Below are positions 22,680 to 31,026 of a DNA stretch of 33,246 bases, piece after piece. The position numbers were made by a program, and so were the translations under genes. Source of the DNA: an uncultured Bacteroidota bacterium (GTDB taxonomy: Bacteria; Bacteroidota; Bacteroidia; NS11-12g; UBA955); NCBI GenBank assembly GCA_903953615.1, contig CAJBKH010000103.1, forward strand, positions 1-33,246, in the 5' to 3' direction. How positions within the stretch are numbered: position 1 is the stretch's first letter; each line of letters starts with the position of its first letter. Under the pieces are notes generated by a model. The model saw only the letters and a list, made by a program, of their open reading frames with translations, ran no database searches and was not told where the DNA came from.

Positions 22680-23207
22680 ATGAACAATGATCAACCGATT
22701 GACCAAAGTGAAGAAAACTTAGAGTCGACTTTAGAGAATGCAGCCGAGCCTAAAAACGAAGCATCGGAAATAGACCAATTAAAAGCCCAAGTTGCAGAGA
22801 GCAATGACAAATTCCTAAGATTATATGCGGAGTTTGATAACTACAAACGCAGAACAATGAAAGAGCGTGCGGAGTTATTACAAATGGCCGGTAAAGAGGT
22901 TATTCTGTCGCTATTGCCAGTAGTTGATGATTTTGAAAGAGCCAAAAAGGCAGATGTACAAGACATCACATTGTACAAAGAAGGCATTGATTTGATTCAC
23001 CATAAATTTAATTCTATTTTGTCTGCAAAAGGACTTAAAGCAATCGAATCGATTGGACAAGCATTTAATGTGGATAGGCATGAAGCCATTACCAATATTC
23101 CTGCACCTAGCGAAGATATGAAGGGGAAGGTAGTTGATGAAACGGAGAAGGGATATGAACTCAACGGGCATGTGATACGTTTTGCAAAAGTTGTAGTAGG
23201 TGAATAA
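22680..23207 (+). CDS. grpE: Nucleotide exchange factor GrpE
   Basis: A 175-aa cochaperone that releases ADP from DnaK. It has an acidic disordered N-terminus (residues 1-40), a long coiled-coil helix (IDQLKAQVAESNDKFLRL, then AEFDNYKRRTMKER), LLPVVDDFERAKK, and the C-terminal beta-wing with VDRHEAITNIP and GYELNGHVIRFAKVVV. ATG 22680 is chosen; in-frame ATG 22656 and TTG 22650 would add a segment (MFLTDRHR) unlike the family and would overlap the possible promoter. dnaJ starts 29 nt downstream, so the pair is one unit. Confidence 0.95.
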   Translation: MNNDQPIDQSEENLESTLENAAEPKNEASEIDQLKAQVAESNDKFLRLYAEFDNYKRRTMKERAELLQMAGKEVILSLLPVVDDFERAKKADVQDITLYKEGIDLIHHKFNSILSAKGLKAIESIGQAFNVDRHEAITNIPAPSEDMKGKVVDETEKGYELNGHVIRFAKVVVGE

Positions 23208-23236
23208 TAATTGTATTCAAATTAAATTTTAAGACA

Positions 23237-24364
23237 TTGGCAAAAAGAGATTATTACGAAATATTAGAGGTAACAAAAGCTGCCTCTACAGATGAGATAA
23301 AGAAGGCGTATCGCAAGATGGCCATAAAATTCCATCCTGATAAAAATCCTAACAACAAGGAGGCAGAAGAAAAGTTTAAAGAAGCAGCAGAAGCTTATGA
23401 GATTTTAAGCGATGCCCAAAAGAAACAACGCTATGATCAATATGGACATGCTGGTGTTGGTGGTGCATCTGGCGGTGGTTACGGTGGAGGTATGAACATG
23501 GATGATATCTTCAGTCAGTTTGGCGATATTTTTGGTGGTGGTGGTGGTTTTAGCGATTTCTTTGGCGGCAGTCAAGGAGGTAGGGGCGGTCGTACCAGAG
23601 CCAATGTGGGAAGTAATATCCGCATTAAATTAAAATTAAATTTCTCAGACATTAAAAATGGCGTTGAGAAAAAAATAAAATACAAAAAACAAGTACTAGC
23701 TAAAGGTGTAACCTTTAAGGATTGTTCTACTTGTCGTGGTTCTGGTCAAGTAGCACGTGTAACCAATACTTTCTTAGGTCAGATGCAAACGGTTTCTGCT
23801 TGTCCTACATGTGGCGGAAGTGGTAAGATTATGAACCACCGTCCTGCAGGTGCCAACGACCAAGGTTTGGTATATGAAGAGATAGAAACCACTATTAAAA
23901 TACCAGCAGGTGTGCAAGAAGGTATGCAGTTATCGATTAATGGTAAAGGCAATGCGGCAGCAGGTGGCGGTATAGATGGCGACTTGTTAATATTGATTGA
24001 AGAGGATCACCATGCTGAATTAATTAGACAAGAACAACATGTTATTTATAATTTAGTGATCAGTGTAACGGATGCTATTTTAGGAACATCGGTTGAGGTA
24101 CCTACTATTGATGGTAAAGCTAAAATCACCATAGAGCCAGGCACACAAAGTGGCAAGGTCTTGCGCCTAAGAGGCAAAGGTTTCCCAGAGGTGAATGGTT
24201 ACCATACCGGTGATCAATTAATTCAAATTCACATTTGGATTCCTAAGAAAGTATCGAGTGAAGAAACAGAGATGTTAAACAAATTAAATGAATCTGATCA
24301 TTTCTCGCCTAAACACGCCAAGAAAGACAAAGGATTTTTCGATAAAATGAAAGACTGGTTTTAG
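23237..24364 (+). CDS. dnaJ: Chaperone DnaJ with only two of four zinc-finger motifs
   Basis: 375 aa, the DnaK cochaperone. The J domain (1-70) keeps HPD at 33-35; a Gly/Phe-rich linker covers about 71-120; the substrate-binding domains and the GKGFPEVNGYHTGDQLI segment follow. The zinc region has only CSTCRGSG (163-170) and CPTCGGSG (189-196), with C163, C166, C189 and C192 the only cysteines in the chain. Where the first motif is expected there is KQVLAKGVTFKD, and where the fourth is expected NHRPAGANDQGLVY. The lost motifs 1 and 4 are the pair that forms zinc centre I in classical DnaJ. The start is TTG 23237, giving the canonical MAKRDYYE. Confidence 0.96.
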   Translation: MAKRDYYEILEVTKAASTDEIKKAYRKMAIKFHPDKNPNNKEAEEKFKEAAEAYEILSDAQKKQRYDQYGHAGVGGASGGGYGGGMNMDDIFSQFGDIFGGGGGFSDFFGGSQGGRGGRTRANVGSNIRIKLKLNFSDIKNGVEKKIKYKKQVLAKGVTFKDCSTCRGSGQVARVTNTFLGQMQTVSACPTCGGSGKIMNHRPAGANDQGLVYEEIETTIKIPAGVQEGMQLSINGKGNAAAGGGIDGDLLILIEEDHHAELIRQEQHVIYNLVISVTDAILGTSVEVPTIDGKAKITIEPGTQSGKVLRLRGKGFPEVNGYHTGDQLIQIHIWIPKKVSSEETEMLNKLNESDHFSPKHAKKDKGFFDKMKDWF

Positions 24365-24396
24365 TTTTTTAAAAATAAAATAGTTGTCGAACTGAG

Positions 24397-24426
24397 TTTT
24401 AAGTTAAGACTTAACAGGGCTTAAAA
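24397..24426. repeat. Nested inverted repeats between convergent dnaJ and membrane-protein genes
   Basis: TTTTAAG (24397-24403) pairs with CTTAAAA (24420-24426). Inside lies a 13-bp palindrome GTTAAGACTTAAC at 24403-24415. It may act as a weak bidirectional terminator or as a protein-binding site. Confidence 0.4.
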
Positions 24427-24434
24427 GCCATTGA

Positions 24435-24785
24435 TTAATGTTCCATTTCAAATGGTTTTTCCATTACCAAATAGCAACCATACAATGCAACCAAAGCCGA
24501 GGCACTAGTAAGGATATACATTAGGAATCCGCGAAATTCTGGTACTAAATCTAAAATAGTTAAGACACATGCTATTAAACCAACAAAACCGCCAATGGCC
24601 ATTAGTAGCCAGCCTAGACTGGAGCGTTTCGCTAAACAATGGCGGCAATATTGCTCCCATAGCGGTTTAATTTCTTCGGCAGTGAAGCCTTGATTGTCTA
24701 ATTCCGCCATCGCTAAAGATTTCGAAATTTTGTTTTGCTGCCACCTTCGGAACAGCATTTCAGTATTTGTATGCATTTGTACCAT
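24435..24785 (-). CDS. Small membrane protein of unknown function
   Basis: 116 aa. A soluble N-terminal half of about 55 residues looks like two or three short helices (MLFRRWQQNKISKSLAMAEL, then FTAEEIKPLWEQYCRHC). Two membrane helices follow, about residues 57-78 and 86-106, with a short polar tail. No domain is recognised. It is convergent with dnaJ and lies downstream of the adaptor gene on the same strand, but a strong terminator (24936-24969) separates them, so it is probably transcribed on its own. No exact promoter box is seen before ATG 24785. Confidence 0.65.
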   Translation of the reverse strand: MVQMHTNTEMLFRRWQQNKISKSLAMAELDNQGFTAEEIKPLWEQYCRHCLAKRSSLGWLLMAIGGFVGLIACVLTILDLVPEFRGFLMYILTSASALVALYGCYLVMEKPFEMEH

Positions 24786-24935
24786 AGGAGAAATATTATC
24801 GAATTAAGGGAAAATAAAAGGGCAAAAAAAATATTAGGGGTGTTTTTTGTAGTATTTTTTTGAAGTATTGTTTTAAAAAGCATTTAATTGTTTTGTTAAA
24901 CAATTTTGAACTTAATCGGCGTTCTAGAGAATAAA

Positions 24936-24969
24936 AAAAGCCCCCTCTTTTTTCAAAGAAGGGGCTTTT
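24936..24969 (-). terminator. Rho-independent terminator after the efflux adaptor
   Basis: AAAAGCCCC (24936-24944) pairs with GGGGCTTTT (24961-24969). After one C/A mismatch an inner stem TCTTT/AAAGA (46-50 with 55-59) closes a TTTC loop. Read on the minus strand it ends in a run of Ts, as expected for a gene on that strand; it starts 20 nt past the adaptor stop. Confidence 0.9.
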
Positions 24970-24989
24970 GCATTGTATATGTAAACCTA

Positions 24990-26282
24990 CTACTTTTTGT
25001 CTGTTATTTCGTATAGCTTTTCTTTGTCGACTACCTGCACAGTGCCGCCATCAATTAGCTTGTTGTTAATGGCTTCGAATGGTGCTGATACCACTTCTTC
25101 GCCAGGTTTTAAACCTTCGATTATTTTTATGTATTTGGTGTCTTGGATGCCAGTTTTTACAGCGCGTTTTACCACCTTGTTTTTAACGACTACAAATACC
25201 ACTTCTTCTTTTTCTGTTAAATTATCTTTTTTCTCTTTTAAAGTAACCGATGAGACAGGCACCGCTAAAACATTTCTCTCTGTTTTGGTATAAATGTGCA
25301 CACTTGCACTCATACCCGGACGGAATGGCATTCTGCCTTCGTTCTCATCCATTACCGCTTGATAAGATTCTTTTAAGATTAATATTTTTACTTCGTATTT
25401 TGTTACTTGGTCGGTAGAGATTGAAGCCGCAGAACTGCTCTTCGCACTATTGGCCACTTGGGTTACGACCCCTTTAAATATTTTACCTTGGTAAGCATCT
25501 ACTTCTATGCCTGCAGTATCACCATTTTTTATTCGCACAATGTCATTCTCATTCACATCAACTCTTACTTCCATTCTGCTTAAATCTGAAATGCGCATCA
25601 TTTCGGTACCGGCCATTTGTGCTGTACCCACCACACGTTCGCCTTTCTTTGAATTCAAACCAGTGATAACGCCATCTGCCGGTGCCGTTACTGTAGTTCT
25701 ATTATAATTTTTGCCAGCTTGTTGCACACCTGCTTCAACAGATTGTGTGTTGTACATAGAGGCTAAGGTTTGTTTTTCGGCTGCTTCTAATTCGGCTTTT
25801 GCCATGTTGTACTGTGCTTCAGAATTATCGAATTCTTGTTGACTGATTACTTTTTCATCAAACAATTTTTTCTGACGTTCGAAATTTTTTCTTTGCATTT
25901 CGACATTGGCTTTGGTGCGTGTTAACTGTGCTTGAATGTTAGAAGAAGTGGCTTTTGCATTGTTCAAACCTGCTTTGGCTTGGTCGAGCTGCGATTGGTA
26001 TAAGTCAGGATTAATTCTCACCAATAACTGTCCTTTTCGAACGGTGTCGCCTTCTTGTACGTATAGGTCAATAATTTCACCAGAAACATCGGGACTGATT
26101 TTAACTTCGCTCTCCGGATAAATGGTGCCACTTGCGCTTACTTCTTCGATAATATTTTGATTGGCCACTTTTTCAACTGCTACTTTAATGCCCATGTTTT
26201 TTTTGCCCGAAAGCATTATAAAAATAAGGACGATTAAGACAATGGCCGAAATGGCAATGATAATTTTTTTCTTTTTTGACAT
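24990..26282 (-). CDS. Efflux pump periplasmic adaptor (HlyD/MacA type)
   Basis: A 430-aa membrane-fusion protein that links an inner-membrane transporter to TolC. An N-terminal membrane anchor (about 6-24) is preceded by MSKKKK. Order of parts: lipoyl half (GTIYPESEVKISPDVSGEII, with LYVQEGDTVRKGQLLVRIN), a helical hairpin of about 90 residues (SQLDQAKAGLNNAKATSSNI to AEKQTLASMYN), the second lipoyl half (TVTAPADGVITGLNSKKGERV), a beta-barrel and a membrane-proximal domain. The layout resembles MacA of macrolide ABC exporters, though RND adaptors are similar. It starts 4 nt after the tolC stop. No transporter gene follows; a terminator does. Confidence 0.92.
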   Translation of the reverse strand: MSKKKKIIIAISAIVLIVLIFIMLSGKKNMGIKVAVEKVANQNIIEEVSASGTIYPESEVKISPDVSGEIIDLYVQEGDTVRKGQLLVRINPDLYQSQLDQAKAGLNNAKATSSNIQAQLTRTKANVEMQRKNFERQKKLFDEKVISQQEFDNSEAQYNMAKAELEAAEKQTLASMYNTQSVEAGVQQAGKNYNRTTVTAPADGVITGLNSKKGERVVGTAQMAGTEMMRISDLSRMEVRVDVNENDIVRIKNGDTAGIEVDAYQGKIFKGVVTQVANSAKSSSAASISTDQVTKYEVKILILKESYQAVMDENEGRMPFRPGMSASVHIYTKTERNVLAVPVSSVTLKEKKDNLTEKEEVVFVVVKNKVVKRAVKTGIQDTKYIKIIEGLKPGEEVVSAPFEAINNKLIDGGTVQVVDKEKLYEITDKK

Positions 26283-26286
26283 AATT

Positions 26287-27708
26287 TTAAAGTGTTATTG
26301 TGTTGCCTCTGTAATATTCAAGAATAAGTGCTCTGAATACCAATTCGTATTTGGCTTGTAGTTCGTTTGATTGTGCTTGTAGGTAACTGTTCTTTGCATT
26401 GATGAAATCGAAGGAGGTAGAAACACCTGCATCGAATCTTTTTTGAATATAATCTAAACTCGTTTTTTGTGCTTCAACACTGTTTAAACTAGCATCGTGT
26501 TTTGCTTTGGCGGCATTGTAACTGTTCACTGCAGTATTGATGTCGTTGAGCAAAGTATTTTTTTGTTTGAGCAAATTCATGTCAGTGATTTGCTGATTGA
26601 TTTTTGCTTTTTGAATATTGTTCTGTACTTGGAAGCCATTGAAAATATTCCAACTAAAACTTAAGCCTGCACCTTGACCAATATTGTTTTTAAACTGATC
26701 GCCAAATTTGATGATTTGAGAATTGTAGTTAAACAATGGTTGTAATACGGCCTCATTCGAATTTTGTGTATAGCCTATGGTCTGGTAACCAATAGGGTTA
26801 GTATTAATGGTGTAGTTTTTTGCACTTTGAGAATACACCGTACTCACACTTCCGTATAATGTAATAGTCGGAGAGAGTAAACCTTTTGAAACTTTGGTTT
26901 GCGCATTCGCAGCTTCACTTTGTTTAACCGCTGCTTTAATTTGAGGGAGACTGTTTACGGCCGTTTCGTATATTTCTAAAACCACTGGTTCACGCGTTGC
27001 AGTTATGCCTTCGACACTTGGCACTTCGATTTCAAAGGGTTCGGCATATGGTAACTGCATTAAATTTCTAAGTGTTAAAACCGCTACATTTTTACTATTC
27101 ACAGCATTCACTAAATTTAATTGTTCGTTGGCAACCTGTGCTTTTAAGGTTAGTAAATTACTAAGGTCGGCAACGCCAGCGTCTACTTGTTTTTGTGCCC
27201 TGTCTATGCGCTGTTGGGTAGAGTTAATTTGTAATTGCGCATTGTTAATACTTTCCATGGCTTGTATGACTTGTAAGAAAGAACTTGAGATGTTGAGCGC
27301 AATTAAATTTTTGGTGTATTGTATATTTTCTTCGCTAGCCTCTTGGGTGAATTTTCTTTGTTTGATTGTATTCAGATTTTGAAAACCACTGAACAACATA
27401 ATGCCCGCATTTAAACCAAAGTTATTAGAACGGATGGTTTGGTTGATGAAGGTATTGGTGAATCTATCGACCGTTCTACCAAATTGATAGTTCTGTCCAG
27501 CACTGGCCGAAAGGGTCGGTAACAAATTGGCCTTACTTGCTTTTACATCGATAAGGGAAGATGCATTGTTTAGCATGCTTTGTTTGATGTCTAGGTTATT
27601 CGACCAAGCATAGTCAATACATTGCTTAAGTGTAAATTTTTGTGCATTGACATTGGTAGAGAGCAGACACCCTATCAGTCCTATTATTGAGAATAATTGT
27701 CTTGTCAT
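26287..27708 (-). CDS. TolC family outer-membrane efflux protein
   Basis: 473 aa. The signal peptide (MTRQLFSIIGLIGCLLS, cleavage after NVNA) supports ATG 27708; the frame extends to a TTG at 27771 but has no signal there. The chain has the two-fold TolC repeat: FTLKQCIDYAWSNNLDIKQS near the mature N-terminus, long amphipathic helices, SFSWNIFNGFQVQNNIQKAK in the second half, and YIQKRFDAGVSTSFDFINAKN near the end. It forms the outer-membrane channel of a tripartite exporter and is the first gene of a two-gene unit with the adaptor. A one-mismatch promoter box lies 17 nt upstream. Confidence 0.93.
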   Translation of the reverse strand: MTRQLFSIIGLIGCLLSTNVNAQKFTLKQCIDYAWSNNLDIKQSMLNNASSLIDVKASKANLLPTLSASAGQNYQFGRTVDRFTNTFINQTIRSNNFGLNAGIMLFSGFQNLNTIKQRKFTQEASEENIQYTKNLIALNISSSFLQVIQAMESINNAQLQINSTQQRIDRAQKQVDAGVADLSNLLTLKAQVANEQLNLVNAVNSKNVAVLTLRNLMQLPYAEPFEIEVPSVEGITATREPVVLEIYETAVNSLPQIKAAVKQSEAANAQTKVSKGLLSPTITLYGSVSTVYSQSAKNYTINTNPIGYQTIGYTQNSNEAVLQPLFNYNSQIIKFGDQFKNNIGQGAGLSFSWNIFNGFQVQNNIQKAKINQQITDMNLLKQKNTLLNDINTAVNSYNAAKAKHDASLNSVEAQKTSLDYIQKRFDAGVSTSFDFINAKNSYLQAQSNELQAKYELVFRALILEYYRGNTITL

Positions 27709-27725
27709 ATACTGAAATGAAAGGT

Positions 27726-27733
27726 CGAAAATA
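27726..27733 (-). promoter_or_regulatory. Possible tolC promoter box TATTTTCG
   Basis: One mismatch to TAnnTTTG on the minus strand, 17 nt before ATG 27708. It also contradicts the upstream TTG start at 27771. Confidence 0.35.
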
Positions 27734-27872
27734 ATGGCTTGCACTTGAAGGTATTCTATTACTTCGACCAAATCGAATCAATAACGATAAAAGGGTGTTA
27801 TACTTTTAAATTGAATAAGTAATCGGTGGAAAAGTGTTGCTTGATACCCGAAAAATTTGTGTTGCGAACTAC

Positions 27873-27901
27873 TTTGGTTTGAGTTTTTGGGATTATCTTC
27901 G
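27873..27901 (+). promoter_or_regulatory. pheT promoter TTTG-N17-TATCTTCG
   Basis: -33 TTTG at 27873-27876 and -7 TATCTTCG (one mismatch) at 27894-27901, eight bases before ATG 27910. The 201-bp region is shared with the divergent tolC gene. Confidence 0.5.
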
Positions 27902-27909
27902 CAGAGTAC

Positions 27910-30240
27910 ATGAAAATTTCATTGAATTGGCTAAAAGCCTTTGTTGACATACAAAAGACCCCTGAGGAAATTGAACAAATACTGACGGGTACAGGACTTG
28001 AAGTAGAACATTACGAAACCATAGAATCTATCAAAGGTGGATTGAAAGGTTTGGTGGTTGGGAAAGTTGAACAATGTGAGAAGCATCCCAATGCCGATAA
28101 ATTAAGTTTAACAAAAGTAGACATTGGAACAGGTGAGTTGTTGTCTATTGTTTGTGGAGCGCCCAATGTGGCTGCGGGTTTAAAAGTTATTGTAGCCCCA
28201 GTTGGTACCATGATTAATCCTTCAAAAGGAGAGCCTTTTCAAATCAAAAATGCAAAAATAAGAGGCGAAGCAAGCGAGGGTATGTTGTGTGCCGAAGATG
28301 AAATAGGCATGGGCGAAAGTCATGCAGGTTTGTTGATATTGCCAGAAACCTTGGCAATAGGTACGCCACTCTCAGACTATTTTAATGTAAGCAGTGATGT
28401 GGTGTTCGAAATTGGTTTAACAGCGAATAGAGGCGATGCCACTAGTCATTTAGGTGTAGCCAGAGAATTGGCCACGGTACTAAATGTTGATTTGAATAAA
28501 CCAGCACAAACAATAAAACCTGTCGCACAATTGCCAACGCTTAAAATTGTGGTAGAAGATACTGCAGCTTGCCCAAGATACTCAGGATTGGTAATGTCAA
28601 ACATTACAGTGAATGAAAGTCCTGATTGGTTGAAATTGCAATTAAAAGCCATTGGTCTTAATTCCATTAACAATGTGGTTGATGCAACAAATTATGTGAT
28701 GCATGAATTGGGTCAACCTTTACATGCCTTCGATTACAATGCAATTGCAGGTGAAGAAATCATCGTTAAAAGGGCAACGGTTGGCGAGGTATTTGTAGCT
28801 TTAGATGATAAATCATATACACTAAAAGGACATGAATTAATGATTGCCAATGTCAATGAAAACATGTGCATAGCAGGTGTATATGGTGGAAAGCACAGTG
28901 GTGTTAATAATGCAACAACAAAGGTATTTTTAGAGAGTGCCTATTTTAGTGCCGATGTGGTGCGTAAGAGCGCCAAGACCCATGGCATCAATACAGATTC
29001 GGGTTTCAGGTTCGAACGCGGTACCGATCCTGACATGACGCTGATTGCCTTAGAAAGGGTAGCCGCTATTTTGACAGAGATTGCAGGTGCTACAATAGCA
29101 TCAGAATATGTTGATGTATATCCTGAAGAATTAAAAGCTTCTGCTGTGTATCTTAGAAAAAATGCCGTTAAAAAAATAGGTGGTTTTGAAATACCTGAAA
29201 ATAAGATTGAGCAAATCTTAAAGGGTTTGGGCATCGTAGTTGCAGGTACCGATGCCAATGGATGGCAACTTGAAGTGCCTTTGTTTAAAAGTGATGTAAC
29301 GCGCGAAATTGATGTGGTAGAAGAACTCATTCGCATCTATGGTTTCGAACATATTCCGCTAAATAAACACATGCTGTTGTCTTTAAATTATAAGGCCGAA
29401 ACCAACGAGCGTTTGATGTTGAATAAAGCCAGTGATTTTTTAAGGGGCATGGGCTTTTCTGAAATCATGACCAATTCACTGGTGAGTGATAAGGTATATG
29501 AAGACAAAGAAAAATTGGTTTACATGGCCAATCCATTGAGTGCCGAAATGAATGTGATGCGCAAATCGATGTTGTATTCTGGTTTGGAAGCTATTGCTTA
29601 CAATAAAAACAGAAAGCAAAACAATACACACTTTTTCGAATTTGGTAAAACCTATTTAACGGCCAATCAACAGTATTTTGAAAAGGAAGAGTTGGCGATT
29701 TTTGCATCTGGTAATACCACCTCAGAAAGTTGGGAGCAGAAACAAAAGCCAGTAGATTATTACTTCCTTAAATCCATTGTTACCCGATTGGTAACAGCCC
29801 TGGGCGGTGACTTGAAATGTGCTGAAATAAAAATGGTAGATGAAAAAGATTTGGCGCTTTTTGATATTAAAGACGATGTGTATTTTGCAACCATTAATTG
29901 GCAAACACTGATGAGCAAAGCCGCTAATAAAGCTTTTGCCTTAAAAGCTTTGCCCCAGTTTCCAATTGTTCATAGAGATTTAAGTTTGGTAATAGATAAA
30001 GCAATAGAATTTAAAACCATTTTGGGCGTTGTTCAAAAATCGAATGTTCAAAATATTATTGATGTTAATGTATTCGATGTATACGAAGGTAAACCCCTCG
30101 AAGAAGGTAAAAAATCCATTAGCATTGGTTTTGAATTGTATGATGAAGTGAAAACCATGAATGAGAAAGAGATTGATGCCATTATGCAAAAATTGATTAA
30201 GCAATTTGAGCAAAATCTTAATGCTGTAATTAGAAAATAA
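27910..30240 (+). CDS. pheT: Phenylalanyl-tRNA synthetase beta subunit
   Basis: 776 aa, the larger chain of the alpha2-beta2 enzyme that charges tRNA-Phe. Domains in order: N-terminal MKISLNWLKAFVDI, an EMAP-type tRNA-binding domain (about 40-150, with HPNADKLSLTKVDIG and SEGMLCAEDEIG), the B3/4 editing domain (about 205-370, SINNVVDATNYVMHELGQPLHAFD), B5 (about 395-470), the catalytic-like core (VVEELIRIYGFEHIPLN onward) and the C-terminal FDX-ACB domain (about 680-776, FPIVHRDLSLVID). pheS is not in the window, as is common in Bacteroidota. The stop TAA overlaps the next ATG by one base. Confidence 0.97.
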   Translation: MKISLNWLKAFVDIQKTPEEIEQILTGTGLEVEHYETIESIKGGLKGLVVGKVEQCEKHPNADKLSLTKVDIGTGELLSIVCGAPNVAAGLKVIVAPVGTMINPSKGEPFQIKNAKIRGEASEGMLCAEDEIGMGESHAGLLILPETLAIGTPLSDYFNVSSDVVFEIGLTANRGDATSHLGVARELATVLNVDLNKPAQTIKPVAQLPTLKIVVEDTAACPRYSGLVMSNITVNESPDWLKLQLKAIGLNSINNVVDATNYVMHELGQPLHAFDYNAIAGEEIIVKRATVGEVFVALDDKSYTLKGHELMIANVNENMCIAGVYGGKHSGVNNATTKVFLESAYFSADVVRKSAKTHGINTDSGFRFERGTDPDMTLIALERVAAILTEIAGATIASEYVDVYPEELKASAVYLRKNAVKKIGGFEIPENKIEQILKGLGIVVAGTDANGWQLEVPLFKSDVTREIDVVEELIRIYGFEHIPLNKHMLLSLNYKAETNERLMLNKASDFLRGMGFSEIMTNSLVSDKVYEDKEKLVYMANPLSAEMNVMRKSMLYSGLEAIAYNKNRKQNNTHFFEFGKTYLTANQQYFEKEELAIFASGNTTSESWEQKQKPVDYYFLKSIVTRLVTALGGDLKCAEIKMVDEKDLALFDIKDDVYFATINWQTLMSKAANKAFALKALPQFPIVHRDLSLVIDKAIEFKTILGVVQKSNVQNIIDVNVFDVYEGKPLEEGKKSISIGFELYDEVKTMNEKEIDAIMQKLIKQFEQNLNAVIRK

Positions 30241-30542
30241 TGGAACAATTGCTCTTAAGATTAGCGAAGGTTAAAGACCAAATAAAAGCGCTTAAATCGC
30301 AAAAGGAGCTATTGTCAATAGAGCATAAAAAAGCCTTAGGAACCATTGAAAGGTTGCAGAAATTAGTTGAAATTCAAAACAATTCTATTCGCCAATTAGA
30401 ACAGCAATTAAAAGTAAAACGAATTGCAGATCAAATGGGGAATACGGAAGCATTGTCGGCCAATGAAAACAGGGCATTGAAATACAAGATAAACGAAATA
30501 ATCAAAGAAGTTGATAAAGTAATTGCACTCATACACGAATGA
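30240..30542 (+). CDS. Small coiled-coil protein downstream of pheT
   Basis: 100 aa, almost entirely helical. Heptad patterns run from residue 3 to about 65 (LLRLAKVKDQIKALKSQKEL, then IERLQKLVEIQNNSIRQLEQ), with a second helix near the C-terminus (YKINEIIKEVDKVIALIHE). In Bacteroidota a similar coiled-coil gene follows pheT and precedes the division protein ZapA; here no ZapA follows. It could belong to the division machinery, but this is by position only. The TAATG and ATGA overlaps with both neighbours imply translational coupling. Confidence 0.82.
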   Translation: MEQLLLRLAKVKDQIKALKSQKELLSIEHKKALGTIERLQKLVEIQNNSIRQLEQQLKVKRIADQMGNTEALSANENRALKYKINEIIKEVDKVIALIHE

Positions 30543-31018
30543 AAACATTTGAAACCTTTTCTCCAGAATCGAAGGTCTGGATTTACCAAGCCTCTCGCGA
30601 ATTTACAGTTGAAGAACATACCGTTTTAATGGGTATGTTAAGTCATTTTTGCAAAGATTGGACAGCCCATAATAATCAATTGAAGGCCGATTTTGATTTG
30701 GTGTACGATCGCTTTATTACTTTGGTAGTAGACGAATCGCACAACACCGCCAGCGGATGTAGCATCGATAAAAGTGTGCGCCTACTCAAGGAGATTGGCG
30801 AAAAATTCGAGATTGATTTTTTTGATAAAATGCAAATCGCTTATATGCTCGATTATGAATTTAAATTGAGCCATTTCAACGATTTGAAAGCCCTATACAA
30901 AAAGGGAGTAATCGATGATGACACCTTGTTTTTTGATATCAATATTCAAACACTAAGCGATTACGATGGTTTTGTTAAGCCATTGCAAAGCCATTGGTTG
31001 AATAATAAAGTAATGTAA
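30539..31018 (+). CDS. Bacteroidota conserved protein (often labelled ABC transporter ATPase)
   Basis: 159 aa, cytosolic. It matches my memory of a Bacteroidota family with VWIYQASREFT at the N-terminus, DWTAHNNQLKADFDLVYDRF in the middle and the signature SGCSIDKSVRLLKEI (about 77-91). Databases often call it an ABC transporter ATPase, yet no Walker A or B motif or ABC signature is present, so that name is not supported. The conserved Cys of SGCSID could be catalytic or metal-binding. It is the last gene of the pheT unit, overlapping the coiled-coil gene by 4 nt. It is convergent with the next gene, with 8 nt between stops. Confidence 0.82.
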   Translation: MKTFETFSPESKVWIYQASREFTVEEHTVLMGMLSHFCKDWTAHNNQLKADFDLVYDRFITLVVDESHNTASGCSIDKSVRLLKEIGEKFEIDFFDKMQIAYMLDYEFKLSHFNDLKALYKKGVIDDDTLFFDINIQTLSDYDGFVKPLQSHWLNNKVM

Positions 31019-31026
31019 GTTGACGA

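Noticed and set aside
28941..29336. 131-aa ORF opposite pheT
   Set aside because: Shadow of the pheT reading frame; composition is Ser/Thr-rich as expected from the complement of a coding strand.
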